From positions 2,294,001 through 2,358,000 of the forward strand of contig CBDCNI010000001.1 in assembly GCA_965219175.1 (NCBI GenBank): a stretch of 64,000 nt of DNA, read 5' to 3'. The first letter of the stretch is position 1, and each line of letters starts with the position of its first letter. This document shows, one piece after another, positions 41,191 through 49,902 of this stretch. The notes under the pieces are model-generated. The model saw nothing but the letters and a program-made list of their open reading frames with translations, had not been told where the DNA came from and ran no database searches. The DNA comes from JBBPZK01 sp965219175 (GTDB lineage Bacteria; Actinomycetota; Rubrobacteria; Rubrobacterales; Rubrobacteraceae). A program made the translations under genes and the position numbers.

Positions 41191-41347
41191 GCCGCCGGAG
41201 CGTTGATAGAGATCTTATCCACCAGTTCCTGGATGACGGGAACAATATGACTTAAGTTTTCATCGTATCCGGACGCCGGATCCGGCCCGGCAGTTTCTTG
41301 AACTCATCTAAGAGAGTCGCCGCCGCGCTTACATCCATTCCTTGTGC

Positions 41348-42016
41348 CTACAAGACCCGCGCCACAGTGAGACCATCTACCCTCTTCTTGAAGAACGGTA
41401 AGATAGTGGCCGAGAGGCGCCCGTCCTCCGACACGGCTTTATTGTACTCCCGGACGCCATGCGCAAGGTCGTCTTCCGGGTCCATTACGCCGCCGCCCCG
41501 GATAGTGTTGTCGGCCAGTATTAGAGAGCCTGAGTGTGCGAGCTTTAGCGCCCATTTCAAGTACTCCGGGTAGCCACCCTTATCCGCGTCTATAAAGATC
41601 AGGTCGAATGGTCTCTCCTCTCTCTCCGTCATTTCGGATAGAAGAACGCGGGCGTCTCCTACCCGCACCTCTGTACGTTCTCCGAGTCCGGCGCGGCGGA
41701 TGTTCTGGCGGGCGACTTCGGCGTGACGCTCTTCAAGTTCCAGGGAGATCAGGACTCCACCTTCGGGTAGGGCGCGGGCCAGATGGATGGTGCTGTAACC
41801 ACCGAGGGCGCCGACCTCCAGGATGCGCCGCGCGCCGGATATCTCGACCAACAGTCCGAGTAACTTGCCCTGGTTAGGGGAGACCTGTATCTCCGGCAGC
41901 CCGGCGCGGCGCGTTTCTTCGAGGGCAGCTTCCAGCGCCTCGTCCGACGGCGCGAAGAGACCCTCGATGTACGAGTCTATGTCAACGAGCAGGTTTTCTT
42001 GTTCTTCTCTTTCCAT
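41348..42016 (-). CDS. SAM-dependent O-methyltransferase (class I, catechol-type)
   Basis: A soluble methyltransferase of about 222 residues of the family that includes caffeoyl-CoA and other bacterial O-methyltransferases. Seen: the SAM-binding RRILEVGALGGYSTIHLARAL, the metal-binding LIFIDADKGGYPEYL and ADNTIRGGGV, and a helical N-terminus. Metal-dependent methylation of a catechol-like or carboxyl substrate is expected; the real substrate is unknown. ATG 42016 chosen; no good binding site is seen, and it follows truA by 10 bases. An unusual guest between truA and rplM. Confidence 0.9.
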   Translation of the reverse strand: MEREEQENLLVDIDSYIEGLFAPSDEALEAALEETRRAGLPEIQVSPNQGKLLGLLVEISGARRILEVGALGGYSTIHLARALPEGGVLISLELEERHAEVARQNIRRAGLGERTEVRVGDARVLLSEMTEREERPFDLIFIDADKGGYPEYLKWALKLAHSGSLILADNTIRGGGVMDPEDDLAHGVREYNKAVSEDGRLSATILPFFKKRVDGLTVARVL

Positions 42017-42026
42017 GGGGTCTACT

Positions 42027-42779
42027 CTACAGGTCGAGGCTGTCGTATTCCACACGCACGAGCGTGAGACCGCGGCTCGGGGCGGAAGGACCAGCCTCAT
42101 CCCGTCTGCCGCCGGAGAGCAGAGGCTCGAAGTCCGCGAGGGTCCGTCTGCCGCCGGCGACCTCCAGCATCGTGCCGACGAGGGCGCGGACCATCCCGTA
42201 GAGGAAAGAACCGGCGGTAATGCGGTATATCAGCAGGTCTTCACTCTTCTCCCAATACGACTCCGCGATAGTCCGCTCGAAGCGAGCGTGATAGCTCTTG
42301 GCCGGGGTGAATGCCCGGAAGTCGTGGGTCCCGAGCACGAGCGCGGCTGCTTTTTGGAGTAGATCTAGGTCCAGCTTTTTCGCGACGTAGCTCGCGTGGC
42401 GGCGGGCGAGCGGAGATCTTATAGGGTCGTTGACAACCCTATACTCGTAACTCCGGCTCCCAGCGCTCCGGCGGGCGTCGAAAGAGTCTCCGACCACCAC
42501 GCAACGCCGTAAGGCCACGTCCGGTGGGAGCAGGGCCGTCGTCCGGTAGGCTATGGATGGCGCGGTGAGGCCCGTGTCTGCCTCGAAGGAGACGACCTGA
42601 CCGGCGGCATGCACCCCGGCGTCGGTTCGACCTGCGACGGCGAGCTTCACCGCGTCGGGCTGGCGCAGGATGGTACGGAGCGCCTCCGACAAGGTTCCCT
42701 CGACGGTCCTGCGTCCCGGTTGGGAGGCCCAGCCGGCGAAGTCCGCGCCGTCATACTCGACGAGACCGGCGAACTTCAC
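42027..42779 (-). CDS. truA: tRNA pseudouridine(38-40) synthase
   Basis: Forms pseudouridine at positions 38-40 of tRNA anticodon arms. 250 residues with YDGADFAGWASQPG, VAGRTDAGVHAAGQVVSF (catalytic aspartate in GRTDAGVH) and RITAGSFLYGMVRALVGTML. GTG start overlaps the ecfT stop in GTGA. Conserved position after the ECF genes. Confidence 0.96.
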   Translation of the reverse strand: MKFAGLVEYDGADFAGWASQPGRRTVEGTLSEALRTILRQPDAVKLAVAGRTDAGVHAAGQVVSFEADTGLTAPSIAYRTTALLPPDVALRRCVVVGDSFDARRSAGSRSYEYRVVNDPIRSPLARRHASYVAKKLDLDLLQKAAALVLGTHDFRAFTPAKSYHARFERTIAESYWEKSEDLLIYRITAGSFLYGMVRALVGTMLEVAGGRRTLADFEPLLSGGRRDEAGPSAPSRGLTLVRVEYDSLDL

Positions 42780-43567
42780 AGCGAGACCAGGATCGCCACG
42801 ACGATCACCGTTACGGCCAGGGCCACGGCGTCCTTGAGGCCGAAGCGCAGCTCCCGGTATCGGGTCCGGCCCACGCCTCCCTGGTAGCCTCGGCTCTCCA
42901 TCGCATCCGCCAACTCGTCCGCCCGACGGAAAGCACCGATTACGAGTGGGAGAAGCACCGGCAGGAGCGACCGGGCGCGACGGATCAGGCCACCCTCGTC
43001 AAAGCCCGCGCCCCGCGCCGCCTGGGCGCGTGTGATCCTCTCAGCCTCCTCCTGCAAAGTGGGAATAAACCTTAAGGCTATCGTCATCATCATAGCCGCC
43101 TCGTGCGCCGGGAAGCGTATCTTCTTCAGAGGAGAGAGCAGATCCTCCAACCCGTCGGCCAGGGCTACAGGGCCGGTGGTCGCCGTCAACAGGCCCGCCG
43201 CCCACACGAGCAGAACGATCCTGAGCGCCAGGAAGACACCCACCCGGAGCCCACCTCCGTACACTTCAAGCGGTCCCCAACCGAGCAACACCTCACCTCG
43301 ATGAGAGAAAAGCGCCTGGAACAGAGCCGTAAACACCACGATAAACAAGACCGGCCCCGGCAGCTTAAAGAAAACCCTGACGGGGACACGGCTCACGGCT
43401 ACGCCTGCGAGCAGCGCAACCGCCATCAGGATAAGATCTTCTATCCCCCCAATGAAAAACAGCCCCAGCACCAGAAGCGCCACGGCGAGGATCTTCGCCC
43501 GAGGGTCGAGCGCGTGAAGCGGCGAGTCAACCGGATAAAATTGCCCCAGAGACCGGCTCGCCCCCAT
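42776..43567 (-). CDS. ecfT: ECF transporter transmembrane energy-coupling protein EcfT
   Basis: The scaffold membrane protein of energy-coupling-factor vitamin/metal transporters. 263 residues with about six hydrophobic helices and the two coupling-helix motifs, AQAARGAGF and AMESRGYQG, which contact the ATPases. The S subunit that binds the substrate is not in the window, so this is a shared group-II module used by several S subunits elsewhere in the genome. Confidence 0.94.
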   Translation of the reverse strand: MGASRSLGQFYPVDSPLHALDPRAKILAVALLVLGLFFIGGIEDLILMAVALLAGVAVSRVPVRVFFKLPGPVLFIVVFTALFQALFSHRGEVLLGWGPLEVYGGGLRVGVFLALRIVLLVWAAGLLTATTGPVALADGLEDLLSPLKKIRFPAHEAAMMMTIALRFIPTLQEEAERITRAQAARGAGFDEGGLIRRARSLLPVLLPLVIGAFRRADELADAMESRGYQGGVGRTRYRELRFGLKDAVALAVTVIVVAILVSL

Positions 43568-43569
43568 CG

Positions 43570-44385
43570 CTACCGCTCCAGCAACTCTCTCAACGCCCTC
43601 ACAGTATCCGCGTAACGCACGGGCCGACCGACCTCGGGATAGCTCTCCCCTAGAGAAGAGGCCACCCGTACCGTCGCCGGCGCGTACTCCGGATGCCCGT
43701 AGAAGACCTCGGCGGGTGTTCCAGCGGCTTTTACCTCGCCTCGTTCCAGTATACAGACACGGTCGGCGACCTCCGCCACTTCGTCCAGGTCGTGGGAGAT
43801 CAAGACGACCGACTTCCCGGTCTCCCGGAGGTTGCTTATCAACGCGAGAAGCGATTCCCGCGTCGCAGGATCTAGACCGGCCGTCGGCTCGTCGAGGACC
43901 AACACCTCCGGGTCCATGGCGAGCACCCCCGCGACCGCGACCCGTCGCTTCTCACCACCGGAGAGCGTATGGGGCGACCTTCCCGCCAGTCGCGACGCCC
44001 CGACGGCGGCGAGCGCCTCTCTGACCCGCTCGCTGACCTCTTTTTCCACCAGTCCGAGCCGGCGAGGCGCAAATGCTACGTCCTCCTCAACCGTCGGCGC
44101 GAAGAGGGCTTGCTCCGGGAACTGGAAGACTAGCCCGACCTTCTGTCGAAGCCGGATTTTCTCAAGTGATGCGGCGTCCACGCCGTCTACCAGGACCCGT
44201 CCGGAAGTGGGCGAGAGAAGGCGGTTCATGTGCTGGGCGAGCGTGCTCTTCCCGGACCCCGTACCACCGCAGATGCCGAGCACCTCCCCCGCCTCGACCA
44301 CCAGCGAGACCCCCCGGAGCGCCACCACCTCGAAAGGCGTCCCCCGCGAATAAACGTGTGTCACATCTTCGAGCTCAAGCTTCAC
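43570..44385 (-). CDS. ecfA2: ECF transporter ATP-binding protein EcfA2
   Basis: One of the two ABC ATPases of the ECF module, on the cytoplasmic side. 271 residues with Walker A GGTGSGKST, Q-loop VFQFPEQALF, signature LSGGEKRRVAVAG and Walker B VLVLDEPTAGLDP. GTG start overlaps ecfA1 in GTGA. Confidence 0.94.
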   Translation of the reverse strand: MKLELEDVTHVYSRGTPFEVVALRGVSLVVEAGEVLGICGGTGSGKSTLAQHMNRLLSPTSGRVLVDGVDAASLEKIRLRQKVGLVFQFPEQALFAPTVEEDVAFAPRRLGLVEKEVSERVREALAAVGASRLAGRSPHTLSGGEKRRVAVAGVLAMDPEVLVLDEPTAGLDPATRESLLALISNLRETGKSVVLISHDLDEVAEVADRVCILERGEVKAAGTPAEVFYGHPEYAPATVRVASSLGESYPEVGRPVRYADTVRALRELLER

Positions 44386-45239
44386 CGGAGAGCTCGCTTT
44401 CCGACCTTCGTACGGATAACCTGGGCCAACTCTTCGGCGCTGCCGGTCTCCAGAGGATGCAGTCCTAGATCCCGCGCGAGCCGCAGAACCGGCGGTAGTA
44501 CGAGCCCATTCTCACTCAAAAGACTCGCGTCGGAGAACAGAACGTCCGGCCGGGCTTCCGTCACCAGCCGCCCTCCGTTCAGCACCAGTATACGGTCCGC
44601 CCCGAGCAACTCTTCGAGGTGGTGGGTGACGTGCAGGATAGTCTTCTTTCCCCTTAACCCGTCCAACCTATTCAGCAACTCGCGCTTGCCGGAAGGGTCG
44701 AGCATGGAGGTGGGCTCGTCGAGCACCAGAACCTCCGGCTCGACGGCGAGCAGCCCAGCGAGGGCCAGCCGCTGCTTCTCGCCGCCGGAGAGGGTATGAG
44801 TCTCCCGCTTCTCGTAGCCTTCCAGCCCGACGTCCCGCAGAGCCGCCGGGACCCGCGCGCGCATCTCCTCCACCGGAGTCCCGAGGTTTTCGAGCCCGAA
44901 AGCGACGTCATCCTCCACGAAAGGCGCGACGAGGCCGTTCTCCGGGTTCTGAAACAGAATACCGACCTTCCTGCGCGCCTCGACGGGCTCGGCTGTCGGG
45001 TCCACTTCAGCCACTCGTACAGACCCGGAAGCCGGAGAGAGCAGGCCGTTCAGCAGACGCGCGAGAGTGGACTTTCCACCGCCGTTCGGCCCCACGACGC
45101 CGACGTATTCGCCGGCCCGGACCCCGAAGCTCACGCCCGAGAGCGCCGGACGGCCAGCCCCTGGATAGGAGAAGGAAAGGTCTTTACAAGATATGACGAG
45201 AGGCCCGCTGTGGCGGACCTCTCCAGTCAAACTATCCAT
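44382..45239 (-). CDS. ecfA1: ECF transporter ATP-binding protein EcfA1
   Basis: Second ABC ATPase of the ECF module, forming a heterodimer with EcfA2. 285 residues with Walker A GPNGGGKST, Q-loop LFQNPENGLVAPFVEDDVAF, signature LSGGEKQRLALAG and Walker B VLVLDEPTSMLDP. First gene of the ECF run, 13 bases after rplQ. Confidence 0.94.
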   Translation of the reverse strand: MDSLTGEVRHSGPLVISCKDLSFSYPGAGRPALSGVSFGVRAGEYVGVVGPNGGGKSTLARLLNGLLSPASGSVRVAEVDPTAEPVEARRKVGILFQNPENGLVAPFVEDDVAFGLENLGTPVEEMRARVPAALRDVGLEGYEKRETHTLSGGEKQRLALAGLLAVEPEVLVLDEPTSMLDPSGKRELLNRLDGLRGKKTILHVTHHLEELLGADRILVLNGGRLVTEARPDVLFSDASLLSENGLVLPPVLRLARDLGLHPLETGSAEELAQVIRTKVGKRALR

Positions 45240-45252
45240 CTCCCGTTACCGG

Positions 45253-45618
45253 CTACTCCGGCGCGTGGTTGACCAGCTCCAGGTAGACCTGCTCCGCGCC
45301 GTCGCCGAGACGCGGCCCGAGCCTCAATATACGAGTGTAGCCCGAGTTACGGTCGTCGAGGTCCGGGGCGACGTCTTCGAAGAGCCGCCGCACTATCGTC
45401 TTGTCCTTCAGTACCTTGACCGCCTGGCGGCGGGAGTGGAGGTCATCCTTTTTGGCGGTGGTTATAAGCTTATCGACCACGCCCCGGATCTCCTTCGCCT
45501 TCGGCCCGGTAGTCTTGATGCGCCCGTGCTGTATAACCTGACCGGCCATCGTGCCGAGCATCAGCTTCCGGTGCTGGGCCTCGCGCCCCAGCTTGCGGCC
45601 TCTCTTGGCGTGCCTCAT
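45253..45618 (-). CDS. rplQ: Ribosomal protein L17 (bL17)
   Basis: Large-subunit protein near the exit tunnel. 121 residues starting MRHAKRGRKLGREAQHRKLM with the typical GQVIQHGRIKTTGPKAKEIR. The ATG overlaps the rpoA stop (ATGA). Confidence 0.97.
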   Translation of the reverse strand: MRHAKRGRKLGREAQHRKLMLGTMAGQVIQHGRIKTTGPKAKEIRGVVDKLITTAKKDDLHSRRQAVKVLKDKTIVRRLFEDVAPDLDDRNSGYTRILRLGPRLGDGAEQVYLELVNHAPE

Positions 45619-46556
45619 TCCTCACTCTCCAGTGCGTATCCGATCTCCAGGAGCTTAGAGCGGATCTCATCCACGCTCTTCATCCCGAGGTTTCGGATGT
45701 TCATTAGCTCGTCCTCGGTCATCGTCGCGAGCTGCCCGATAGTATCGACGCCCTCGCGCTTGAGGCAGTTGTAGGAGCGAACCGTAAGCTCCAACTCCTC
45801 GACCGGACGCTCGTCGGTTATAACGGGACGCCCCATGCCCCGGCGCGGTTCCATACCGGCCCCCGCGCCCTGATGACCGTCGGTGAACAGCCCGAATATG
45901 TCGATGAGCTGCGTGGAAGCGTCTTGCAAAGCCTCCCGAGGCTCGACCCGTCCGTCGGTGAACACTTCTATACGAAGCGAGTCAAGGTCGGCCCGCGCCC
46001 CGGCCCGCGTCTCGGTGACCGAGTAGTTGACCCGCTGAACCGGCGAGAACAACGAGTCAACGGCGATAACCCCTATAGGGTCGGCGTCGCTCTTGTTCTG
46101 CTCGGCCCGCACGTAGCCCTGGCCCCTCTCGACGGTCAGTCGCATGTCGAGGTGCGCACCGGAAGAAACGCTCGCGAGATACACCTCCGGGTCGATGACC
46201 TCTACGTCCGCTTTTAACTCTATGTCCGCCGCCGTAACCTCGGCTGGTCCGTCCACGGAGACCTCTAACTCTATCGGCTCGTCCCGCTCCAGTTTGAACT
46301 TGAGCCCCTTGATGTTGAGGATGAGGTCGACCACATCCTCTTTGACGCCGTTCACGGTCGAGAACTCGTGCGAGACGCCCTCCACCCGGACTTTCGTCAC
46401 GGCGGAGCCGGTCAGACCACTGAGCATCACCCGCCGCAGCGAGTTACCCAGAGTATGACCCAGCCCCCGCGGGAGCGGCTCCGCGACGAAGATCCCCCGT
46501 CGCTCATCTTCTTCTTCCACCCTGAAACGGGGCGGTGCCACATCTAACATCGTCAA
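45615..46556 (-). CDS. rpoA: RNA polymerase alpha subunit
   Basis: Assembly platform and promoter-contacting subunit of RNA polymerase. 313 residues: N-terminal dimerisation domain (about 1-230; EPLPRGLGHTLGNSLRRVML) and C-terminal DNA-binding domain (about 245-310; RSYNCLKREGVDTIGQLATM and NLGMKSVDEIRSKL), joined by a linker with a glycine-rich stretch. Conserved position between rpsD and rplQ. Confidence 0.98.
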   Translation of the reverse strand: MTMLDVAPPRFRVEEEDERRGIFVAEPLPRGLGHTLGNSLRRVMLSGLTGSAVTKVRVEGVSHEFSTVNGVKEDVVDLILNIKGLKFKLERDEPIELEVSVDGPAEVTAADIELKADVEVIDPEVYLASVSSGAHLDMRLTVERGQGYVRAEQNKSDADPIGVIAVDSLFSPVQRVNYSVTETRAGARADLDSLRIEVFTDGRVEPREALQDASTQLIDIFGLFTDGHQGAGAGMEPRRGMGRPVITDERPVEELELTVRSYNCLKREGVDTIGQLATMTEDELMNIRNLGMKSVDEIRSKLLEIGYALESEE

Positions 46557-46619
46557 ACTACCACCTGCTCGATATAAATTCGCTGTTTACCTTCTATTTG
46601 CCCCGACGCTGGTTCCGGC

Positions 46620-47222
46620 CTAGCGGCTGTAGAACTCGATGATGAGCTGCTCCTCCACGGGGGCGTCTATCTCGCTTCGCTCCGGCGAGTGGAGCAACCG
46701 ACCCGCGAAGTTTTCGTGGTCGGCCTCCAGCCACGGCGGGACGGCCACTACCTGCTCGACCGCCGTCTCTATCGGCTCCAGGTTCCGGCTCTTCTCCCGA
46801 ACCGTCAGCACGTCACTCGCCCTCATTATCGCCGAGGGGATGTTGTGCTTGCGCCCGTTGAGCAGGAAATGCCCGTGGACGACGAGTTGCCGCGCCTGCG
46901 GCCGGCTCGTTGCAAACCCCAGCCGGTAGACCACGTTGTCCACCCGAAGCTCCATCAGCCGCAGCAGGTTCTCACCGCTCACGCCCTGCATCCGGGTCGC
47001 CCTGTCGTAAGCCCTGCGGAACTGCTTCTCCGAAACCCCGTAGTACCAGCGGGCTTTCTGCTTTTCTAGGAGCCGCATACCGTACTCCGTCTGCCTCTGG
47101 CGGCCCCGGCCGTGTTCGCCGGGCGGGTAAGGTTTCTTCTCCAGCGGGTTCTTCCGCATGGAGGAGATCATCACCCCCGCTCTCCTGTCTCGTCTGCCTC
47201 TCGGTCCCGTGTAACGACCCAC
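46620..47222 (-). CDS. rpsD: Ribosomal protein S4 (uS4), zinc-free form
   Basis: 16S rRNA-nucleating protein of the small subunit. 200 residues with the S4 RNA-binding domain (LMELRVDNVVYRLGFATSRP, ARQLVVHGHFLLNGR). The N-terminus, RYTGPRGRRDRRAGVMI, lacks the zinc cysteines of the C+ form. GTG start with AGGAG upstream. Confidence 0.97.
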   Translation of the reverse strand: MGRYTGPRGRRDRRAGVMISSMRKNPLEKKPYPPGEHGRGRQRQTEYGMRLLEKQKARWYYGVSEKQFRRAYDRATRMQGVSGENLLRLMELRVDNVVYRLGFATSRPQARQLVVHGHFLLNGRKHNIPSAIMRASDVLTVREKSRNLEPIETAVEQVVAVPPWLEADHENFAGRLLHSPERSEIDAPVEEQLIIEFYSR

Positions 47223-47260
47223 TGCTCCTACTAACCTCCTGAAAATTCTCTAGTTCGGAT

Positions 47261-47668
47261 CTAGCCCCGACGCCGCTTGGTCGGCCTACAACCGTTGTGC
47301 GGCTGTCCCGTAACGTCCCTGATGCCCAGGACCTCTATGCCCATGGACTGGAAGGTTCGGGCGGCCATGTCCCGGCCCGAGCCGTGGCCCTTGACCTCGA
47401 TGTCCACGCGCCTCACGCCCTGATCCATAGCCTTGTTCGCGCAACTCTCGGCCGTCATCTGGGCCGCGTAAGGCGTGCTCTTGCGGCTCCCCCGAAAACC
47501 CAAAGCGCCGGCCGACTCCCAGGCTATGACGTTCCCTTCCTGGTCGGTCACGCTGACGATTGTGTTGTTGAACGAGCTCTTTATATGAACGACGCCGGTC
47601 GGTACGTTCTTGCGGACCCTGCGCCGCGAACGGCTCGCCCCCCGTCGCTGTTGCCTCTGCCTACCCAT
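47261..47668 (-). CDS. rpsK: Ribosomal protein S11 (uS11)
   Basis: Small-subunit platform protein. 135 residues with GVVHIKSSFNNTIVSVTDQE, GALGFRGSRKSTPYAAQ and RDVTGQPHNGCRPTKRRR at the C-terminus, the family signature. Its start adjoins the rpsM stop. Confidence 0.98.
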   Translation of the reverse strand: MGRQRQQRRGASRSRRRVRKNVPTGVVHIKSSFNNTIVSVTDQEGNVIAWESAGALGFRGSRKSTPYAAQMTAESCANKAMDQGVRRVDIEVKGHGSGRDMAARTFQSMGIEVLGIRDVTGQPHNGCRPTKRRRG

Positions 47669-48040
47669 CTACTTCCTCTTCCTTCCGCCTATGGACGGCT
47701 TCGGCCCCTTGCGCTGGCGGGCGTTGGTCTTCGTCCGCTGCCCCCGAACGGGAAGCCCCCGGCGGTGCCGGATGCCCCTGTAAGAGCCGATCTCTATGAG
47801 CCGCCGGATGTTCTGGTTCGTCTCGCGCCGCAGGTCTCCCTCGACCTCGACGTTCTGATCCACGTAGGTCCTGATGGTCCCAACCTCGCCCTCGGCCAGG
47901 TCCCGCACCTTCGTGTTCGGGTCAACGCCGGTCTCCCGGCAGATCTTCTTCGCCGTAGAACGCCCGACGCCGAAGATGTAGGTGAGACCCACCTCGATCC
48001 TCTTCTCTCTTGGCAGGTCTATGCCCGCTATACGCGCCAT
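47669..48040 (-). CDS. rpsM: Ribosomal protein S13 (uS13)
   Basis: Small-subunit head protein contacting P-site tRNA and L5. 123 residues: MARIAGIDLPREKRIEVGLT, the helix-two-turn-helix GVGRSTAKKICRETGVDPN, and YRGIRHRRGLPVRGQRTKTN. Confidence 0.98.
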   Translation of the reverse strand: MARIAGIDLPREKRIEVGLTYIFGVGRSTAKKICRETGVDPNTKVRDLAEGEVGTIRTYVDQNVEVEGDLRRETNQNIRRLIEIGSYRGIRHRRGLPVRGQRTKTNARQRKGPKPSIGGRKRK

Positions 48041-48041
48041 A

Positions 48042-48155
48042 CTATCCCTGCCTCTGCTTGTGACGAGGGTTCGTGCAGATAACCCGCACCACCCCGCGCC
48101 GCCTTATGACCTTGCACCGATCACACATCGGTTTCACACTCGCTCTTACTTTCAT
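48042..48155 (-). CDS. rpmJ: Ribosomal protein L36 (bL36)
   Basis: A 37-residue zinc-binding large-subunit protein. Reads MKVRASVKPMCDRCKVIRRR and ends with ICTNPRHKQRQG, keeping the C-x2-C...C...H zinc ligands. ATG at 48155, stop TAG 2 bases from rpsM. Too short for usual ORF cut-offs but unmistakable. Confidence 0.96.
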   Translation of the reverse strand: MKVRASVKPMCDRCKVIRRRGVVRVICTNPRHKQRQG

Positions 48156-48206
48156 CGCTCTCGAATCCTCGCTTCTCGTACTCTGATGTCCTCGGCTTAC
48201 TACGCT

Positions 48207-48428
48207 TTACGTCCTGAACCTGTAGGTTATTCGTCCCCGGCTAAGATCATAGGGGCTCAACTCGACTTTCACCCGGTCTCCCGGCAGTATCCGGATATAG
48301 TTCATCCGCATCTTGCCCGAGATGTGGGCCAACACGTTGTGTCCGTTGTCCAACTCGACCCGGAACTGCGTGTTCGGCAACGCCTCGTTGACCGTACCCT
48401 CTACCTCTATGACATCTTCTTTAGCCAA
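48207..48428 (-). CDS. infA: Translation initiation factor IF-1
   Basis: OB-fold factor that occupies the A site during initiation. 73 residues, MAKEDVIEVEGTVNEALPNT and GHNVLAHISGKMRMNYIRI, at the expected length and place before rpmJ. Confidence 0.97.
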   Translation of the reverse strand: MAKEDVIEVEGTVNEALPNTQFRVELDNGHNVLAHISGKMRMNYIRILPGDRVKVELSPYDLSRGRITYRFRT

Positions 48429-48476
48429 GGACCTCCTCCGACAATGTTACGAATTGGTTGAAGCCAAACGGGTATT

Positions 48477-49259
48477 CTACCATGCTCCGGCTGATTCTCC
48501 CACCCCGGAGTCGTCCTCCGTCAGCACCCAAGGGCCGTTTTCGGTAACGGCGATGGTGTGCTCGTAGTGGGCGGAGAGCGAACCGTCGGCAGTATAGATG
48601 GACCATCCGTCCCGTTCATCGAGTTGGATGTCGTAGCTGCCCAGCGTGATCATCGGCTCGACGGCGAAGACCATGCCCGGCTGGAGCCGCGGCCCGGTAC
48701 GGGGCTTGCCGTAGTTCGGGATCTGCGGCTCCTCGTGCATCTTGCGCCCGACGCCGTGGGAGACGAGGTCCCTCACGACCCCGTAACCTTCTGGTTCCGC
48801 GACGGACTGTATCGCGTAGCCGATGTCCCCGAGCCTGTTGCCGTTTCGGACCTGCTCGACAGCGGCCGCCAGGCATCTCTGGGTGATCTCCATAAGGGCC
48901 AGCGTCCGGTCGGGGACTTCCCCGGCCGCGACGGTCGTTGCCGAGTCGGCCACGAACCCCTCGAAGCGGGTACCGACGTCCAGGGAGATTATGTCTCCGT
49001 CCTTCAGGCGGTAGGAGCCTGGAATGCCGTGTACGATCATCGAGTTCGGTGAGGCGCAGATAGAACCCGGAAACCCCTGGTAGCCCTTGAACTCGGGCGT
49101 GCCGCCCCTGGAGCGGATGAACTCCTCCGCCATCCCGTCCAACTCGCCCGTCGTGACGCCGGGCCGGACGTTCTCCGCGAGCATGTTCAGGCAGGCGGCG
49201 TTGATGCGGCCGCCCTCACGCATCGTCTCCAACTCGCCCCGGCTCTTTCGAACGATCAT
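48477..49259 (-). CDS. map: Methionine aminopeptidase, type I
   Basis: Removes N-terminal methionine from new proteins. 260 residues; metal ligands in LDVGTRFEGFVADSATTV (D94, D105), VSHGVGRKMHEEP and AVEPMITLG, with substrate-side H77 in MIVHGIPG. ATG 49259 (AAGGTGA 8 bases upstream) is preferred; the longer frame reads into adk. It has no N-terminal SH3-binding zinc extension. Confidence 0.96.
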   Translation of the reverse strand: MIVRKSRGELETMREGGRINAACLNMLAENVRPGVTTGELDGMAEEFIRSRGGTPEFKGYQGFPGSICASPNSMIVHGIPGSYRLKDGDIISLDVGTRFEGFVADSATTVAAGEVPDRTLALMEITQRCLAAAVEQVRNGNRLGDIGYAIQSVAEPEGYGVVRDLVSHGVGRKMHEEPQIPNYGKPRTGPRLQPGMVFAVEPMITLGSYDIQLDERDGWSIYTADGSLSAHYEHTIAVTENGPWVLTEDDSGVGESAGAW

Positions 49260-49263
49260 GGGC

Positions 49264-49902
49264 TCAGTCACCTTCTCCCACGGCTTGCAGGATCTCCTGG
49301 GTGACTTCCGGGATATCCTGGGTGGCGTCCACCGTTGCCAGGAGTTCCCGCTCACCGTAATAGTCCTTCAGGGGCTCGGTGTGCTCGTGGTAAATTCCAA
49401 GCCGCTTGCGGATGGCCTCTTCCGTGTCGTCGTTGCGCTGGATGAAAGGGCCGGGGTCTTCGCTGTCGCCTTCCTCAGGCGGCGGGTCGTGCTCGACATG
49501 GTAGATCCTACCCGTCGCCTCGCTCTGCCTGCGCCCGGATAGCCTCTTTATAAGCTCTTCGTCCGGCGCTTCCAAGGCTACGACCTTGTCGAGCTCTATG
49601 CCGAGGTCTTCGAGAGCCTCCTCCAGCGCGCGGGCTTGCTCTTTGTTTCGAGGGAAGCCGTCGAGCAGCCAGGATTCCGTGTTCTTCAGGTGAGGCTTCG
49701 CCATCTCGACGATGATCTCATCCGGCACCAGGTCTCCCTGGTCGTTGTACTCCTGGACTTTCTTGCCGAGTTCCGAGTCGGCTTTGATCTCCGCGCGAAC
49801 CATATCTCCGGTCGAGATGTGCTCCGCGCCGGTCTCCTGGGCGATTCTTTGCGCCTGCGTTCCTTTGCCGGCCCCCTGGGGACCGAGAAGTATTACCCTC
49901 AT
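49264..49902 (-). CDS. adk: Adenylate kinase
   Basis: Interconverts ATP + AMP and 2 ADP. 212 residues with the P-loop LLGPQGAGKGTQAQRI, the AMP site DGFPRNKEQA, and a LID without zinc cysteines (GRIYHVEHDPPPEEGD). The ATG overlaps the secY stop (ATGA). Confidence 0.97.
   Translation of the reverse strand: MRVILLGPQGAGKGTQAQRIAQETGAEHISTGDMVRAEIKADSELGKKVQEYNDQGDLVPDEIIVEMAKPHLKNTESWLLDGFPRNKEQARALEEALEDLGIELDKVVALEAPDEELIKRLSGRRQSEATGRIYHVEHDPPPEEGDSEDPGPFIQRNDDTEEAIRKRLGIYHEHTEPLKDYYGERELLATVDATQDIPEVTQEILQAVGEGD

Noticed and set aside
42776..45239. Complete vitamin or metal transporter
   Set aside because: Only EcfA1, EcfA2 and EcfT are present; no S component gene is near, so no substrate can be named.
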